Source: VYFG01 sp965204165 (GTDB lineage Bacteria; Pseudomonadota; Gammaproteobacteria; Arenicellales; Poriferihabitantaceae). From it: a DNA stretch of 64,000 bases. A program made the position numbers and the translations under genes. The notes below the pieces were generated by a model. The model worked only from the letters and a program-made list of their open reading frames with translations, was not told the origin of the DNA and did no database searches. Location of the stretch: assembly GCA_965204165.1 (NCBI GenBank), contig OZ241969.1, positions 4,154,001 through 4,218,000 on the forward strand, given 5' to 3'. Below are positions 27,401-35,138 of the stretch, piece after piece; position 1 is the stretch's first letter; every line of letters starts with the position of its first letter.

Positions 27401-27956
27401 GCCTCACCCCGTTCAACACGACCCCAACCGTCTGCGAGCAGATTACCGGGCTGATCGACAGCCCCAGCGATTTGCGGACGACGGAAGCCTGGCCGTCGGC
27501 GCCGATAATCCGGGGGGCTGTCAGGGTTTCATCACTGCCGCTGCGTGAATAAACGACCTGCCCGTCTTCGACCGTGTGCACCCGGGCCTGAAGAAGCAGT
27601 TCAATATCGGGTTCGTTCCTGACGGCCTCGCGCAGGCTGGAGACGAGAGCGGCGTGCTCGCAGGTCAAGCCGCGGGATCCGCCCGGATAGGGAAAGACGA
27701 TCGGTTCCGTGCGGTCTTCCGGAAATACCGCAAATCCCCTGCCCATGGGATCCCGGGTCTGCACATCAATTTCAATCCCGAGGTCGCGCAGTATTCTCAC
27801 GGCGGGCGGATGCAGCCATTCACCCGCCAGTCTCTGGGCGGCCTTGGGGTTCGCTTCCAGCAAGGCCACCCTGGCGCCCTTTCGCGCATGGGCAAGCGCA
27901 CACAAACTGCCGACCGGCCCCGCTCCGACAATGGCAACGTCGTAGCTCCGGGTCAT
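24498..27956 (-). CDS. Squalene epoxidase-oxidosqualene cyclase fusion protein
   Basis: One open frame of 1152 residues joins two consecutive sterol enzymes. Residues 1-430 are a squalene monooxygenase: FAD motif VAIVGAGPVGSLCALAHARK (7-26), GEWLHPPAVRILRDLGI (45-61), GHVLLGGPGPILIYRL (192-207) and the second FAD motif LIGDAAGHYHPMTAMGMTF (277-295). After a linker at about 430-470, residues 470-1110 are an oxidosqualene cyclase: HPSNWYCHTRLIYMAMS (His629), catalytic VTDCTAEAVLG (Asp849), several QW repeats such as DGSWRGVWG and DGGWGEHHSG, and FFRTALLDYVLYRQYFPLHAL at the end. DCTAE, not the DxDD of squalene-hopene cyclases, marks an oxidosqualene cyclase. It would turn squalene into a tetracyclic protosterol at the membrane. 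The ATG overlaps the CYP51 stop. Confidence 0.92.
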   Translation of the reverse strand: MTRSYDVAIVGAGPVGSLCALAHARKGARVALLEANPKAAQRLAGEWLHPPAVRILRDLGIEIDVQTRDPMGRGFAVFPEDRTEPIVFPYPGGSRGLTCEHAALVSSLREAVRNEPDIELLLQARVHTVEDGQVVYSRSGSDETLTAPRIIGADGQASVVRKSLGLSISPVICSQTVGVVLNGVRLPLEGYGHVLLGGPGPILIYRLGEHHVRLIVDVPLDHTTPRDRIGFLLDSYTDLLPDTLQPAFVEALRVRQFQVAANKLRPHVTYGSPHRVLIGDAAGHYHPMTAMGMTFGFGDALSLAESGDFHEFTTSRFRATRTSAFLAMGLYEVFADHRLEAVAIRHAIYRSARANSAYRDRTVRLLACEDTSAVRMGIAFFGTVARAVSAKIPRSADRLAWRRARDVNQALAVRIGWLLRSIWQLYRARNGTGEIDGRTWGSLAGVFQISMPPKVRGAQPGRPKESASIDACPALRSATARLLDLQREDGDWEGEMVWCPMLTAQYVLLHHIIERPLEPDRRRRVLRSFEQTRLEGGVWGMHEHSQPHLFVTTLVYVAARLLGIRRNDPMLEPALRFLQAEGVLGIPSWGKFWLALLNLYDWRGVNAILPELWALPRWVAIHPSNWYCHTRLIYMAMSAIYPQRFQAPVTPVIASLREELFPQGFAKVDFSAAGSRLRDGDLYARPGMWLRAGYVFARVYERYHGKRLRNRCLDSINRQIKWELQTTDHTSISPVSGILNILALWLRDPVDADCRRALERLDGWIWEDEEEGARVTGARSASWDTGFALQALAAVPEIDGVESAMSAGADFLRRQQIRTSFEGFREAYRNDPKGGWCFAGGWHGWPVTDCTAEAVLGLTAVQGEDADAAMLGDAVRFMLRGQNRDGGFGSYEARRSVLGLEWLNPAEMFGDSMTENSYVECTASCLAAFAACRRHFPDISDQSVTKAITHADDWLRRSQACDGSWRGVWGVQFIYGTFFGIRGLLAAGARPGDPALRMACRWLLDRQLGDGGWGEHHSGCLSGRYVAHGESQIIQTAWAMIALLEAGDSNWNAISKGARFLLGAQNADGSWPRQDMAGVFFRTALLDYVLYRQYFPLHALGLYERRRRARLELTTPATADAGTRYPGEEDSTEHHRGRAVLPGAAAAMPLSK

Positions 27957-29374
27957 GCGGCCGTTCTACGAAAAACGCCCGTTGGCGAGCGCTGGCGGTA
28001 CCGGAGTCTGCACGGTTCCTTTGGGCCGGTCACCCAGCTGCCGTAGTTCGGGGCGGGAAATTCGGTGTCGATCTGAAAATCGAACCGGTCGAGCAGTACG
28101 GTCCAGATCGCCTTCAGCTGCAGGTAGGCAAAATTTTTCCCCATGCACCGGTGTTTGCCGCCGCCGAATCCGATCAGGGCATAGTGGTGCTGCTTGTCCT
28201 CGCTGGCGGGTGGAGCGAACCGTTCCGGGTTGAACCGTTCCGGGTCGTCGAATATGTGTGGCAACCGGTGGGAGACCGCAGGCGATACCATGGCCAGGGC
28301 CCCGGCCGGCACCGTATAGCCTCCGTATTCCAGGGGTTTGAGCACCTTGCGGATCAGCATGATCAGCGGCGGGTGCAGCCGCTCGCACTCACGCACGGCG
28401 TGTTCCAGAGCCACTTGCCGCTTGAGGCTCGCCAGGCTCATGGAGTCGGCCTCGGAATAGACTTCCCCGATCTCGTCCCTGATCCGTGCCAGGTATGCGG
28501 GTTCCCTGAACAGCTCCAGTGCGGTCCAGGTGGCGAGCACGGCGCTCGTGTGCTGGCCCGCGAACAGCACCGTCAGCAGGATGCCGGTGATCTCGTCGTC
28601 GCTCAACGCCCTGCCGTCCTTGTAGCGGGCGTGCATGAGGGTCTGCATGAAGTCATCGGCGTCGGTTCCGGAGCGCCGCCGTTCGGCCATGACCCCGCTG
28701 AAGAGTTCGGCCACTTTCTGCCGGGCCCGGTCACGGGAACGGTGCGCGGGGGTTGGTAGCCTGGGGAGAAAGAAACCCAGGGTGTTGATGCCGTTTTGCA
28801 GTTCGTGATAGGCATCGGCAAAATCCGAATCCACCCGTTCCCGGACTTCCTCTCCGATGAGGCACCGGCTGGCGATCTTGACGGTGAGTTCATTCATCGC
28901 GTTCGGCAGATCGACAACGCCGTGTTCACCCAAGCCGTCGGCGAACCGGGCACTCTCCTCGAACATGATCCGGGCAAACCTGCGCATTGCGGATTCGCGC
29001 AGCGCCGGATACAGGAATCCCAGTTGCTCTGCCATGAGTTCGGGAGTGACGTCGTAAGCCACGCCGCGCCCAAAGATGGGGACCGTGAACTGGTAGACGT
29101 CCTTGGCGTTCAGCTGATCCTCGGGCGCCCTGAAATAGCAGTCGTGGGCTTCGGGACCGGTGAACAGGACAAAATCGCGGGGACCGATCCGAAACCGGAA
29201 CAGTTCTCCCTGTTCCCGCCAGCCACGATCCAGGAGAGAGACCGGATCTTTCAGAAAATCCGGCAGATGGCCGATCAGCGGCCAGCCACCCGCAAGCTCA
29301 GGAACAGTTTCTCCCGGCTGCGGCGGGAGTCCTGTCGAGCCCGGTGCTGTCACGGTGTGAGATTGCTGTGCCAC
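27953..29374 (-). CDS. Sterol 14-alpha-demethylase, CYP51-family cytochrome P450
   Basis: About 473 residues. CYP51 hallmarks are FGRGVAYDVTPELMAEQLGF in the B'-C region, the I-helix motif LLTVLFAGQHTSAVLATW (AGQHTS is the CYP51 form), the EXXR helix in ECERLHP, and the haem loop FGGGKHRCMGKNFAYLQLKA with the thiolate cysteine. It removes the C-14 methyl of the protosterol using external electron donors; unlike the Methylococcus enzyme it has no fused ferredoxin. No ATG exists near the expected N-terminus, so I chose the GTG at 29374, 10 bases after the C-14 reductase stop; the open frame continues upstream to 29542 without family features. Its stop overlaps the next start by ATGA. Confidence 0.92.
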   Translation of the reverse strand: MAQQSHTVTAPGSTGLPPQPGETVPELAGGWPLIGHLPDFLKDPVSLLDRGWREQGELFRFRIGPRDFVLFTGPEAHDCYFRAPEDQLNAKDVYQFTVPIFGRGVAYDVTPELMAEQLGFLYPALRESAMRRFARIMFEESARFADGLGEHGVVDLPNAMNELTVKIASRCLIGEEVRERVDSDFADAYHELQNGINTLGFFLPRLPTPAHRSRDRARQKVAELFSGVMAERRRSGTDADDFMQTLMHARYKDGRALSDDEITGILLTVLFAGQHTSAVLATWTALELFREPAYLARIRDEIGEVYSEADSMSLASLKRQVALEHAVRECERLHPPLIMLIRKVLKPLEYGGYTVPAGALAMVSPAVSHRLPHIFDDPERFNPERFAPPASEDKQHHYALIGFGGGKHRCMGKNFAYLQLKAIWTVLLDRFDFQIDTEFPAPNYGSWVTGPKEPCRLRYRQRSPTGVFRRTAA

Positions 29375-29384
29375 CCCTTTGACC

Positions 29385-30476
29385 CTAATAGATAAACGGC
29401 AACATGGAATAACGAACCTTCTGTGTGTAGCGTTCCCACAGTTCGCCGTATTTTGCGCGGCAACGTCGATCATCCCGCCTGGAGCGATGCCACAGCAGGC
29501 TCGCCAGCCACGCGGGCAGCACATAGGGCGCCCAGGATGCAAACCCGGTCGTCAGGGCAAACGAAAGGTATACGCAGATCTCCCCGGTGTAGTTGAGGTG
29601 CCGTCCCACGCCCCAAAAGCCGGAGACCAGCAGGCGCCCGTCCAGGGTTTGGGGGGGCCGCCCCCAGATCGTGGCGCCGGGGTCACTCTTGAAACGGTGC
29701 TTTTGCTGGTTGGCGCCGCGAAAGAGCCAGAATCCGAATACAAACAGCAGGACAATCAGTGCGGCGGCAACTGCGGACAGCGGCTCCGTTGCATGGACAA
29801 GCCACCATCCGGGCAGGCAATAGAAAAATGGCACCAGCACATAGTCTCCCCAAACCAGCATCCAACCGAAGCGCTCGCTGACGATGTCCCAGGTGTGGAT
29901 CATCCCGTCTTCGAACTGGAAATAGTTGAACACGTACAGGAACGTGAATATCTGGTAGAGCGCCATGGCCAGTGTCAGCTCGCCATAGGCTTCGTACTGG
30001 ACTACGGCGAATGACGCATTGAACAGCGCCAGACCGATCAGGGAGGGGCGGTAGCTGAAAAACTTCAGATCCACCCCGAGCAAGGACGGATTGAGCTCCA
30101 CGCCGAAGAAGTAGCCCCGCAATATTCCCCCGGGACCGCCCCGGGACCGGATGCCTCGCCAGCAAAGCCATCCGGAAAACACGAACGCGAACACGTTCGC
30201 CACCAGGAACAGTTCGGCAAAGTGCGTGTACAGCGCCGAAAGGGAAAACCAGCCGAAGATCTGGGCGATCAATCCAATGGCCGCGGTCAGCAGGAACAGG
30301 GCCAGGCCATTGAGCTTGTAGGTGATTGACTTCCCTTCCAGTATCGACCCTTCCACCCGGCGTCCCGTCAGGAGAATCGAACCCGCGAACAATACGCCAA
30401 CAAACACCAGCAGCATGGCTGCGGCCTCGAGCAGGCCGGCGCCCGACAGCGTGAATTGTGACCCGGAGGACGACAT
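29385..30476 (-). CDS. Sterol C-14 reductase (Erg24/LBR family)
   Basis: A 363-residue multi-pass membrane protein of the ERG4/ERG24 reductase family. Two family signatures are clear: LLVSGFWGVGRHLNYTGEI, the GxxRHxNYxGD-type motif, and the C-terminal LLWHRSRRDDRRCRAKYG followed by LPFIY at the end. FNYFQFEDGMIHTWDIVSERFG in the middle is also typical (eukaryotic enzymes read D..IT.DIV.E.FGF). It reduces the delta-14 double bond left after CYP51 action with NADPH. The ATG at 30476 shares one base with the stop of the upstream Rieske gene, so the two are coupled; it is followed 10 bases later by CYP51. Confidence 0.92.
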   Translation of the reverse strand: MSSSGSQFTLSGAGLLEAAAMLLVFVGVLFAGSILLTGRRVEGSILEGKSITYKLNGLALFLLTAAIGLIAQIFGWFSLSALYTHFAELFLVANVFAFVFSGWLCWRGIRSRGGPGGILRGYFFGVELNPSLLGVDLKFFSYRPSLIGLALFNASFAVVQYEAYGELTLAMALYQIFTFLYVFNYFQFEDGMIHTWDIVSERFGWMLVWGDYVLVPFFYCLPGWWLVHATEPLSAVAAALIVLLFVFGFWLFRGANQQKHRFKSDPGATIWGRPPQTLDGRLLVSGFWGVGRHLNYTGEICVYLSFALTTGFASWAPYVLPAWLASLLWHRSRRDDRRCRAKYGELWERYTQKVRYSMLPFIY

Positions 30477-31558
30477 CACCTCATATCTTCCTCCCGCGCC
30501 AGGTACTCCCGCCACTTGCGCACTGTTACGTTCTGGAATGCCTTTACCACCGGGTTGAACTCGATTGGGCGGGCATCCCAGTATCTCTCGTAACCCAGCT
30601 GTTCCGCCTCGACGGCACACCGGTCCTGGTCAAGCAAGGGGCCTATGAGCATGCGATTCGAGATCTTCATGACAGTGGTCATCATGAATCGGGGTATCCG
30701 TACCGGCAGAAAAGGGATCTTCAGCGATTTGAAATAGAACAGGAAGAATACCCGGGTGGTGCGTTCGTCGATGGGCAGCACAAACAGCCAGTGCTTGATT
30801 GCATCATCGGTGTTCGACCATTGATACGGATATTGATAGCAAAGATCCATGTGGTTGGTGTTCAATTGCTTGTGATCGACGAACCGCCTGGAGATGGGTC
30901 CACGTCCGACCTCCGTATCATAGGAAAGATGCACGTCGTCGCCGATTGTCTCGCAACTGGTAAGCGTCGCGCCGTCAAAGGGCCGATACCGTCGGTGCAG
31001 ATGGGCGTGAGTGAAGTCGCTCACGTTGTCGATCACCATCGAATGGTGGGCCGACCAGGTGAAAGTGAGCGGTACACAGGCCCACCGCGCCGACCCCTCG
31101 AGCTCGGGGATGTCCGGGATCTGGCGATCCTGCGCGCGTTCCGGGTTCCCGGGAAACAGCCAGACCAGGCCGTATCGAACCTTCACGGGATAGCTCCTGA
31201 TGGAGGGCTTCGGGAGACTGCCCCCGGTGCGTACCTGGGGTATGTCTGCACGACGTCCGTTCTCATCATACTGCCAGCCGTGGTAGGCGCACACGAGCCG
31301 GCAGCCCTGCACTTCGCCCAGGGACAGCTTGATCTGGCGATGCGCGCAGCGATTCTCGAGTGCGTGAAACGAGCCATCCGTCGCACGATACAGCGCGATG
31401 GAACGTTTCCAGAAAATGACCTCGGTCACGGTGCCTGGCTTGATCCGGCGCACCTCTTCAACCGCGTACCAGTAGTCTGGATCCAAGCCGGTAGCACGAA
31501 CCTGCTGGCGCAGGTTACTGGCCTCCTCGAACGAGGGCGGTGCCGCAACCGCGTTCAC
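30476..31558 (-). CDS. Rieske oxygenase, SdmA-like sterol C-4 demethylase
   Basis: A 360-residue Rieske-type non-haem iron oxygenase. The Rieske centre is CAHRQIKLSLG...CAYHGW (C-x-H with C-x2-H), and the mononuclear iron site is DNVSDFTHAHLHRRY with its two histidines. I start it at a GTG at 31558 because it has a good GGGAGG ribosome-binding site six bases upstream and overlaps the stop of sdmB. In Methylococcus capsulatus SdmA and SdmB together oxidise and remove a C-4 methyl group; here the Rieske gene lies between an SdmB-like gene and the C-14 reductase, which supports the same role. Other steroid Rieske oxygenases (KshA-like) are less likely in this context. Confidence 0.87.
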   Translation of the reverse strand: MNAVAAPPSFEEASNLRQQVRATGLDPDYWYAVEEVRRIKPGTVTEVIFWKRSIALYRATDGSFHALENRCAHRQIKLSLGEVQGCRLVCAYHGWQYDENGRRADIPQVRTGGSLPKPSIRSYPVKVRYGLVWLFPGNPERAQDRQIPDIPELEGSARWACVPLTFTWSAHHSMVIDNVSDFTHAHLHRRYRPFDGATLTSCETIGDDVHLSYDTEVGRGPISRRFVDHKQLNTNHMDLCYQYPYQWSNTDDAIKHWLFVLPIDERTTRVFFLFYFKSLKIPFLPVRIPRFMMTTVMKISNRMLIGPLLDQDRCAVEAEQLGYERYWDARPIEFNPVVKAFQNVTVRKWREYLAREEDMR

Positions 31559-32340
31559 ATTGAACCTCCCTCGGAAATGACCATTGTGTCTTGTTCTGTC
31601 ATGGGAAAATCCACATGCCGCATGGCATCCTCGCAAGGACGCTTCGCGAGTGGATTCGCGATCGCGCTGCGGTGATAGTGAAATGCGTAGGCCTCATGAA
31701 CCGCAGCACGGATGCTGGTTGGCTGATATCCGAGTTCCCGCTGCGCCTTGCCGGTATCCGCATGACGGCACATTTTCAAAAGGCGGATGGCCCCGGGCGT
31801 GAACCGCTGGGGAAAGCTGGGGTGAAACCGGCTGAGATAATAGCTCGCAACTTCCGAAAAGGCGAGCATCATGTGGGTCGGGATCCGCCTGGCCGGTCGC
31901 GAGACACCCGAGACCTCCTCAAACAGGTCGAGGATCTCGGAGATGGTCTTGTACTCGCTGCTGAAGATGTACTTCTCGCCGGATTGTCCCCGGTGCATGC
32001 ACAGCAGGTGTCCTTCCACGATATCCCGTGCCGCGACAAACTCGAAGCCGCCGTCCACGTAGGCACGGAGCTTCCCGTTGGTGTAGTCGCACAGGGTCCT
32101 CCCCAGTCGCGAGGGGAAATAGTCGCTGCCTCCGATCACCGCACAGCACGTCGCGACGATGACATCCTGCCCCATTGCCGCGGCGCGCCAGCACTCGTGC
32201 TCAACAAGAGCCTTGCTGCGCTCGTAGGGCATCGTGCGTTCCATGGGATAGAACTGCATCGTCTCGTCACTGGGGGTGGACGGGTCATCCAGGTCGTAGC
32301 CGACCGCACTGAAAGACCCCGTGACCACCACCCGGCCAGC
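31555..32340 (-). pseudogene. SdmB-like NAD(P)-dependent sterol reductase/decarboxylase, C-terminal fragment
   Basis: The last two thirds of an extended short-chain dehydrogenase/3-beta-hydroxysteroid-dehydrogenase-like protein. It begins at GRVVVTGSFSAVGYD, has the catalytic-type YERSKALVE (Y-x3-K) and ends MVISEGGSM, overlapping sdmA. The N-terminal Rossmann portion is found only beyond two insertion sequences (34831-34923 and 37039-37325). Joining the three pieces, with one copy of each target duplication, gives 1146 bases, an exact 382 codons with the stop. The TTG/ATG codons near the junction might allow synthesis of a truncated product, but without the NAD-binding motif it should be inactive. 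Confidence 0.87.
32331..32340 (+). repeat. 10-bp target-site duplication, left copy
   Basis: CCCGGCCAGC directly precedes the left element end at 32341 and recurs at 34831-34840 directly after the right end. On the minus strand it encodes the Ala-Gly-Arg codons of the interrupted sdmB. Confidence 0.92.
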
Positions 32341-32349
32341 CAATGGCAT

Positions 32350-32382
32350 TTCCTTAAGGATCGGGCGCTATTTCCTTAAGGA
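32350..32382 (+). repeat. Direct repeat of TTTCCTTAAGGA at the left end of the IS4 element
   Basis: The 12-base unit occurs twice, 21 bases apart from start to start, and each contains the palindrome CCTTAAGG. Lying within 45 bases of the element end, it may be a transposase-binding site or arise from terminal duplication. It is absent from the right end. Confidence 0.6.
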
Positions 32383-32630
32383 GGCGTGGCGAGGCCCAGG
32401 GTTGGGCCGTGTTCTATCCGGGTCAGTGGTTCAGCTTGCGTATCGGGAGCGCATCCACTTGTTGACGGGTTTCATGGATTTTCGCGGGTACGACCGTCCC
32501 GGGCGCAGCCGGCTGCGGACCCGCAGGATGCCTTCGGCCATCCGGGTCACGGCATCGGCCACGGCCTGAACCTGGCCGAGGATCATCTCCTCCAGGCCGG
32601 CGGCCACGATGGCGACGGCATTCTTGAAGT

Positions 32631-34658
32631 TCACGGTCTGGGGCTCCTGGTCTTTATCGCGGATCTGGGCGAGCAGGGCATCTCCGGGGCGGAGAACAGG
32701 CGGGTCATGGCGATCAGGTTGAAGTGGGCGTAGAGTTCCTGCCGGACGCCGCGCTCGGTCCTGCCGTGGAATTCGTCCACCGCGATGGTCTGCTTGGAGA
32801 CCTTGAACAACTCCTCGATGGACCAGCGGCGGTGGTAGAGGTCGGCGAGGTCACCTGCGGAGATGTGCCCGGCATCGAGCAGGGTAGTGGCGAGATGGTA
32901 TTCGTCCTTGACTGTCCTGATGCGGACCAGCCGCATCTTCACTGGTTCGAAGTGCTTGCCCGGGCAACGCTCGGCGAGCCTCTTCCGCACCCTCGGGCTC
33001 GGGTCGATGGTTACGACAGTCTCGTCGCTGTTGCCTTCAATGAATGCCTTGAAGGCACCTGTGCTGCTACCGTGGAACCGGAACACCGGGTACGCACCGG
33101 CTTCCAGGACGGCGGTCAGGAGTTGGAACGAGTAGTAGCCCCGGTCGAACACCACGATGTCGTCGGCCTTGAGGGCGTGGACGTGGCCAAGGGCGGCGGT
33201 CCGTTCGCAGGGGTGCGCGGATAGTGAGAAGTCCACCGGCACCCGGTCGTCGAGTCGGTACAGGCAAGACACGAGCCCTTGAGGATAACAGGTCTGGCCT
33301 CCCGGAAGCGGGTAGTTGTCGTTTACCAGTTGACGGGGCAGGTTCATCCTGGTTCCGTCGATGGCGAACAGGCGGTGTCCCCGCCAGCGTTCGCCGTCGC
33401 CGCCGTGGCGGAGGATCTCGCGGTGGAGTTCCAGGAACAGGTCCTCGTGGACCTGCTTGCGGGCCTTGCAGATGGACGAGGCCGCCACGGGGTCGGGCTT
33501 GGGCAGGGCGATGCCGAGCTTGCGGCACTGTTCCCAGAGTTCCGCGGTGACGGTGGCGTATCCCTTGTCCCCCCGGGACAGGACCAGCCGGAAGACGAAC
33601 AGCATCACGATGAGGCTGCCGAGGACGCGGCGGCGCTTGCGCCAGCGCCGGTCGTGGGCCTCGGCCAGGGCCGTGGCGGCGTCGATGATCCGCAGCCACA
33701 TCGCCACCAGGGGGTCGTTGCAGTCCGGACGCACGGGTGGCGGCTCGACGGCCTTCGGGCGCTCCGCCTTCGGCACGGGGCGTCCCTGAAGGACGTCGCG
33801 GAATCCGGGATCGAGGGGAAGAGCGAATATCTCCTTGGGCGGTTTCTTGCGCGGACCGGACTTCCGGCCCGCGGTCATCCCGATCCGGGTCCAGTTGGCG
33901 GCCCGGTAGCAGGCGCCGTCATGGCGGGTCGGATCGATGAAGGTCTCGACGAGCACCGGGCGGCAGTGGTGGCGGCGACCCCATACCTCCGCCAGGGAGG
34001 CCGCCGCCATGCCGAGGGAGCGGGAGGCCAGGTTGGGAACCTTCACCCAGGGGAACACGAGAAAGCGGGTGTTGCCCAGCACCCGGTGCAGACGGCGGTC
34101 CCGGTCCCGTTGGCTCCAGCCGATCCATTCGTCCCGGTCCGGCAGCACCCGCGACGCCGCCTCGAACAGCAGGCAGCCGAGACGGCGTCCGCCCCGGTCC
34201 AGGATGAACCACCGCAGGTGCGGACCGAAGGGGCGCGGACACCCCAGGGGATGGTGGCGGTCCACCAGTTCGTTCCACTCCCCCTTCTCCCCGGCATCGT
34301 CCGCCGGATGCAGCGACAGCGGCTCCAGGTCGGACAGCGCGCAGGCGATCTCCGGCTGCGGATCGGAAGCCGAGGTGTGCTCGATGGGACCCGGCTGGCC
34401 TCCTCCCGTATCCCGGATCGCCGGCAGGGTCAGGATGCCGTGCTCCTCCAGATGCTCCAGCGTGCGATGGCAGGCCGACACCCGGTAATCCCCCTTCGGG
34501 GTGTGCCAGTTCAGGTGTTCGCAGACGGTCTGGGCCAGTTCGTGCCGGCTCAGGGCCGGGAATCTCGCCACCGTCTCCTGGATGCCGACGATCTCCCGAC
34601 GGGTGAACCGCCGGCCGAAGAAGGTGGTGGTCTCGAGGTTCTCGATCCGCGGGTCCAT
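32631..34658 (-). CDS. IS4-family transposase with N-terminal DUF4338/DruA-like domain, C-terminus probably frameshifted
   Basis: A 675-residue product. Residues 145-265 show the DUF4338/DruA blocks: DEWIGWSQ (IGW 179-181), NTRFLVFP (196-203), VETFIDP (237-243) and YRAANW (251-256). A DDE transposase follows: LFAIDGTRMNLP gives the first Asp, IVVFDRGYYSF the second, and YHRRWSIEELFKVSK the YREK signature with Glu. Near 32690 the frame changes: the 0 frame reads FSAPEMPCSP and ends at 32631, whereas the -1 frame continues the family-like tail (DALLAQIRDKD, then GRSYPRKSMKPVNKW) to a stop at 32431. One missing G in CCGGAG-ATGCC explains this. The catalytic residues are upstream of the lesion. 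Confidence 0.83.
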   Translation of the reverse strand: MDPRIENLETTTFFGRRFTRREIVGIQETVARFPALSRHELAQTVCEHLNWHTPKGDYRVSACHRTLEHLEEHGILTLPAIRDTGGGQPGPIEHTSASDPQPEIACALSDLEPLSLHPADDAGEKGEWNELVDRHHPLGCPRPFGPHLRWFILDRGGRRLGCLLFEAASRVLPDRDEWIGWSQRDRDRRLHRVLGNTRFLVFPWVKVPNLASRSLGMAAASLAEVWGRRHHCRPVLVETFIDPTRHDGACYRAANWTRIGMTAGRKSGPRKKPPKEIFALPLDPGFRDVLQGRPVPKAERPKAVEPPPVRPDCNDPLVAMWLRIIDAATALAEAHDRRWRKRRRVLGSLIVMLFVFRLVLSRGDKGYATVTAELWEQCRKLGIALPKPDPVAASSICKARKQVHEDLFLELHREILRHGGDGERWRGHRLFAIDGTRMNLPRQLVNDNYPLPGGQTCYPQGLVSCLYRLDDRVPVDFSLSAHPCERTAALGHVHALKADDIVVFDRGYYSFQLLTAVLEAGAYPVFRFHGSSTGAFKAFIEGNSDETVVTIDPSPRVRKRLAERCPGKHFEPVKMRLVRIRTVKDEYHLATTLLDAGHISAGDLADLYHRRWSIEELFKVSKQTIAVDEFHGRTERGVRQELYAHFNLIAMTRLFSAPEMPCSPRSAIKTRSPRP

Positions 34659-34830
34659 TGAACGCCCTCCGGGGAATATATTGCTCTGAGCACATACTAT
34701 CCCAGGGGCGGGGTCTTGTCAACCGTCGCTTGCGGAGAAATCCACCGGCAGCCGGAAGCCCCGCCGGACAACGAACTCACCGGGTCAGGAAAAATCCGAT
34801 CCGTTCATGTGCGGAAAGAAAATGCCATTG

Positions 34831-34840
34831 CCCGGCCAGC
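34831..34840 (+). repeat. 10-bp target-site duplication, right copy
   Basis: CCCGGCCAGC, identical to 32331-32340, directly after the right inverted repeat of the IS4 element. Confidence 0.92.
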
Positions 34841-34913
34841 CTCGGATTCCCGCGCAGCCTGCAGCACGTTTCGTGTGCCGATGACATTGCATTCGTACAC
34901 TTCCCGGCGATAG

Positions 34914-34923
34914 GCGTGATTGC
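34914..34923 (+). repeat. 10-bp target-site duplication, left copy (ISAs1 element)
   Basis: GCGTGATTGC directly before the left element end at 34924; the same ten bases recur at 37039-37048 after the right end. Confidence 0.88.
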
Positions 34924-35138
34924 CAAGGCAAATTTGTTCTGATTCGCCCGAAGAGATCGTTACTGCCGTGCTTGGGATTTATCACGGATTATTTTGGCCA
35001 CTTTGGACTGAATTGGGCGCCATGGTGGTTACACCGGGCAGGTTGATGTTCCCGGAGGTGGATTTCCGTTCCGTTGAGGCATGACTGTTCCCGCCCCTGT
35101 GTGTTGAGGGGCTGAGGATTCGGGGCCTGGAGGGATGC

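Larger units (their letters stand above)
32341..34830 (-). mobile_element. IS4-family insertion sequence with DruA-fused transposase
   Basis: A 2490-bp element with short terminal inverted repeats (CAATGGCATTTCCTT at the left end, CAATGGCATTTTCTT read inwards from the right end, 14 of 15 matching) and 10-bp duplications. The left end has two further copies of a TTTCCTTAAGGA unit at 32350-32361 and 32371-32382. It contains one transposase gene on the minus strand, in the same direction as the sterol operon. The duplication length and the transposase signature place it in IS4, but in a different group from the 18-kb copy. Confidence 0.9.
34831..34923 (-). pseudogene. SdmB-like gene, middle fragment trapped between two insertion sequences
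   Basis: Ninety-three bases lie between the right end of the IS4 element and the left end of the ISAs1 element. On the minus strand they encode NHAYRREVYECNVIGTRNVL and then QAARESEAGR, the conserved NVxGTxNVLxAA helix of extended short-chain dehydrogenases. Both flanks are target duplications (34831-34840 and 34914-34923). It bridges exactly between the N-terminal (37039-37325) and C-terminal (31555-32340) pieces of the same gene. It is too short to be found as an open frame of its own. Confidence 0.88.

Noticed and set aside
33279..34661. A 460-codon plus-strand frame opposite the second transposase
   Set aside because: Antisense shadow without family features; the minus-strand transposase explains the region.
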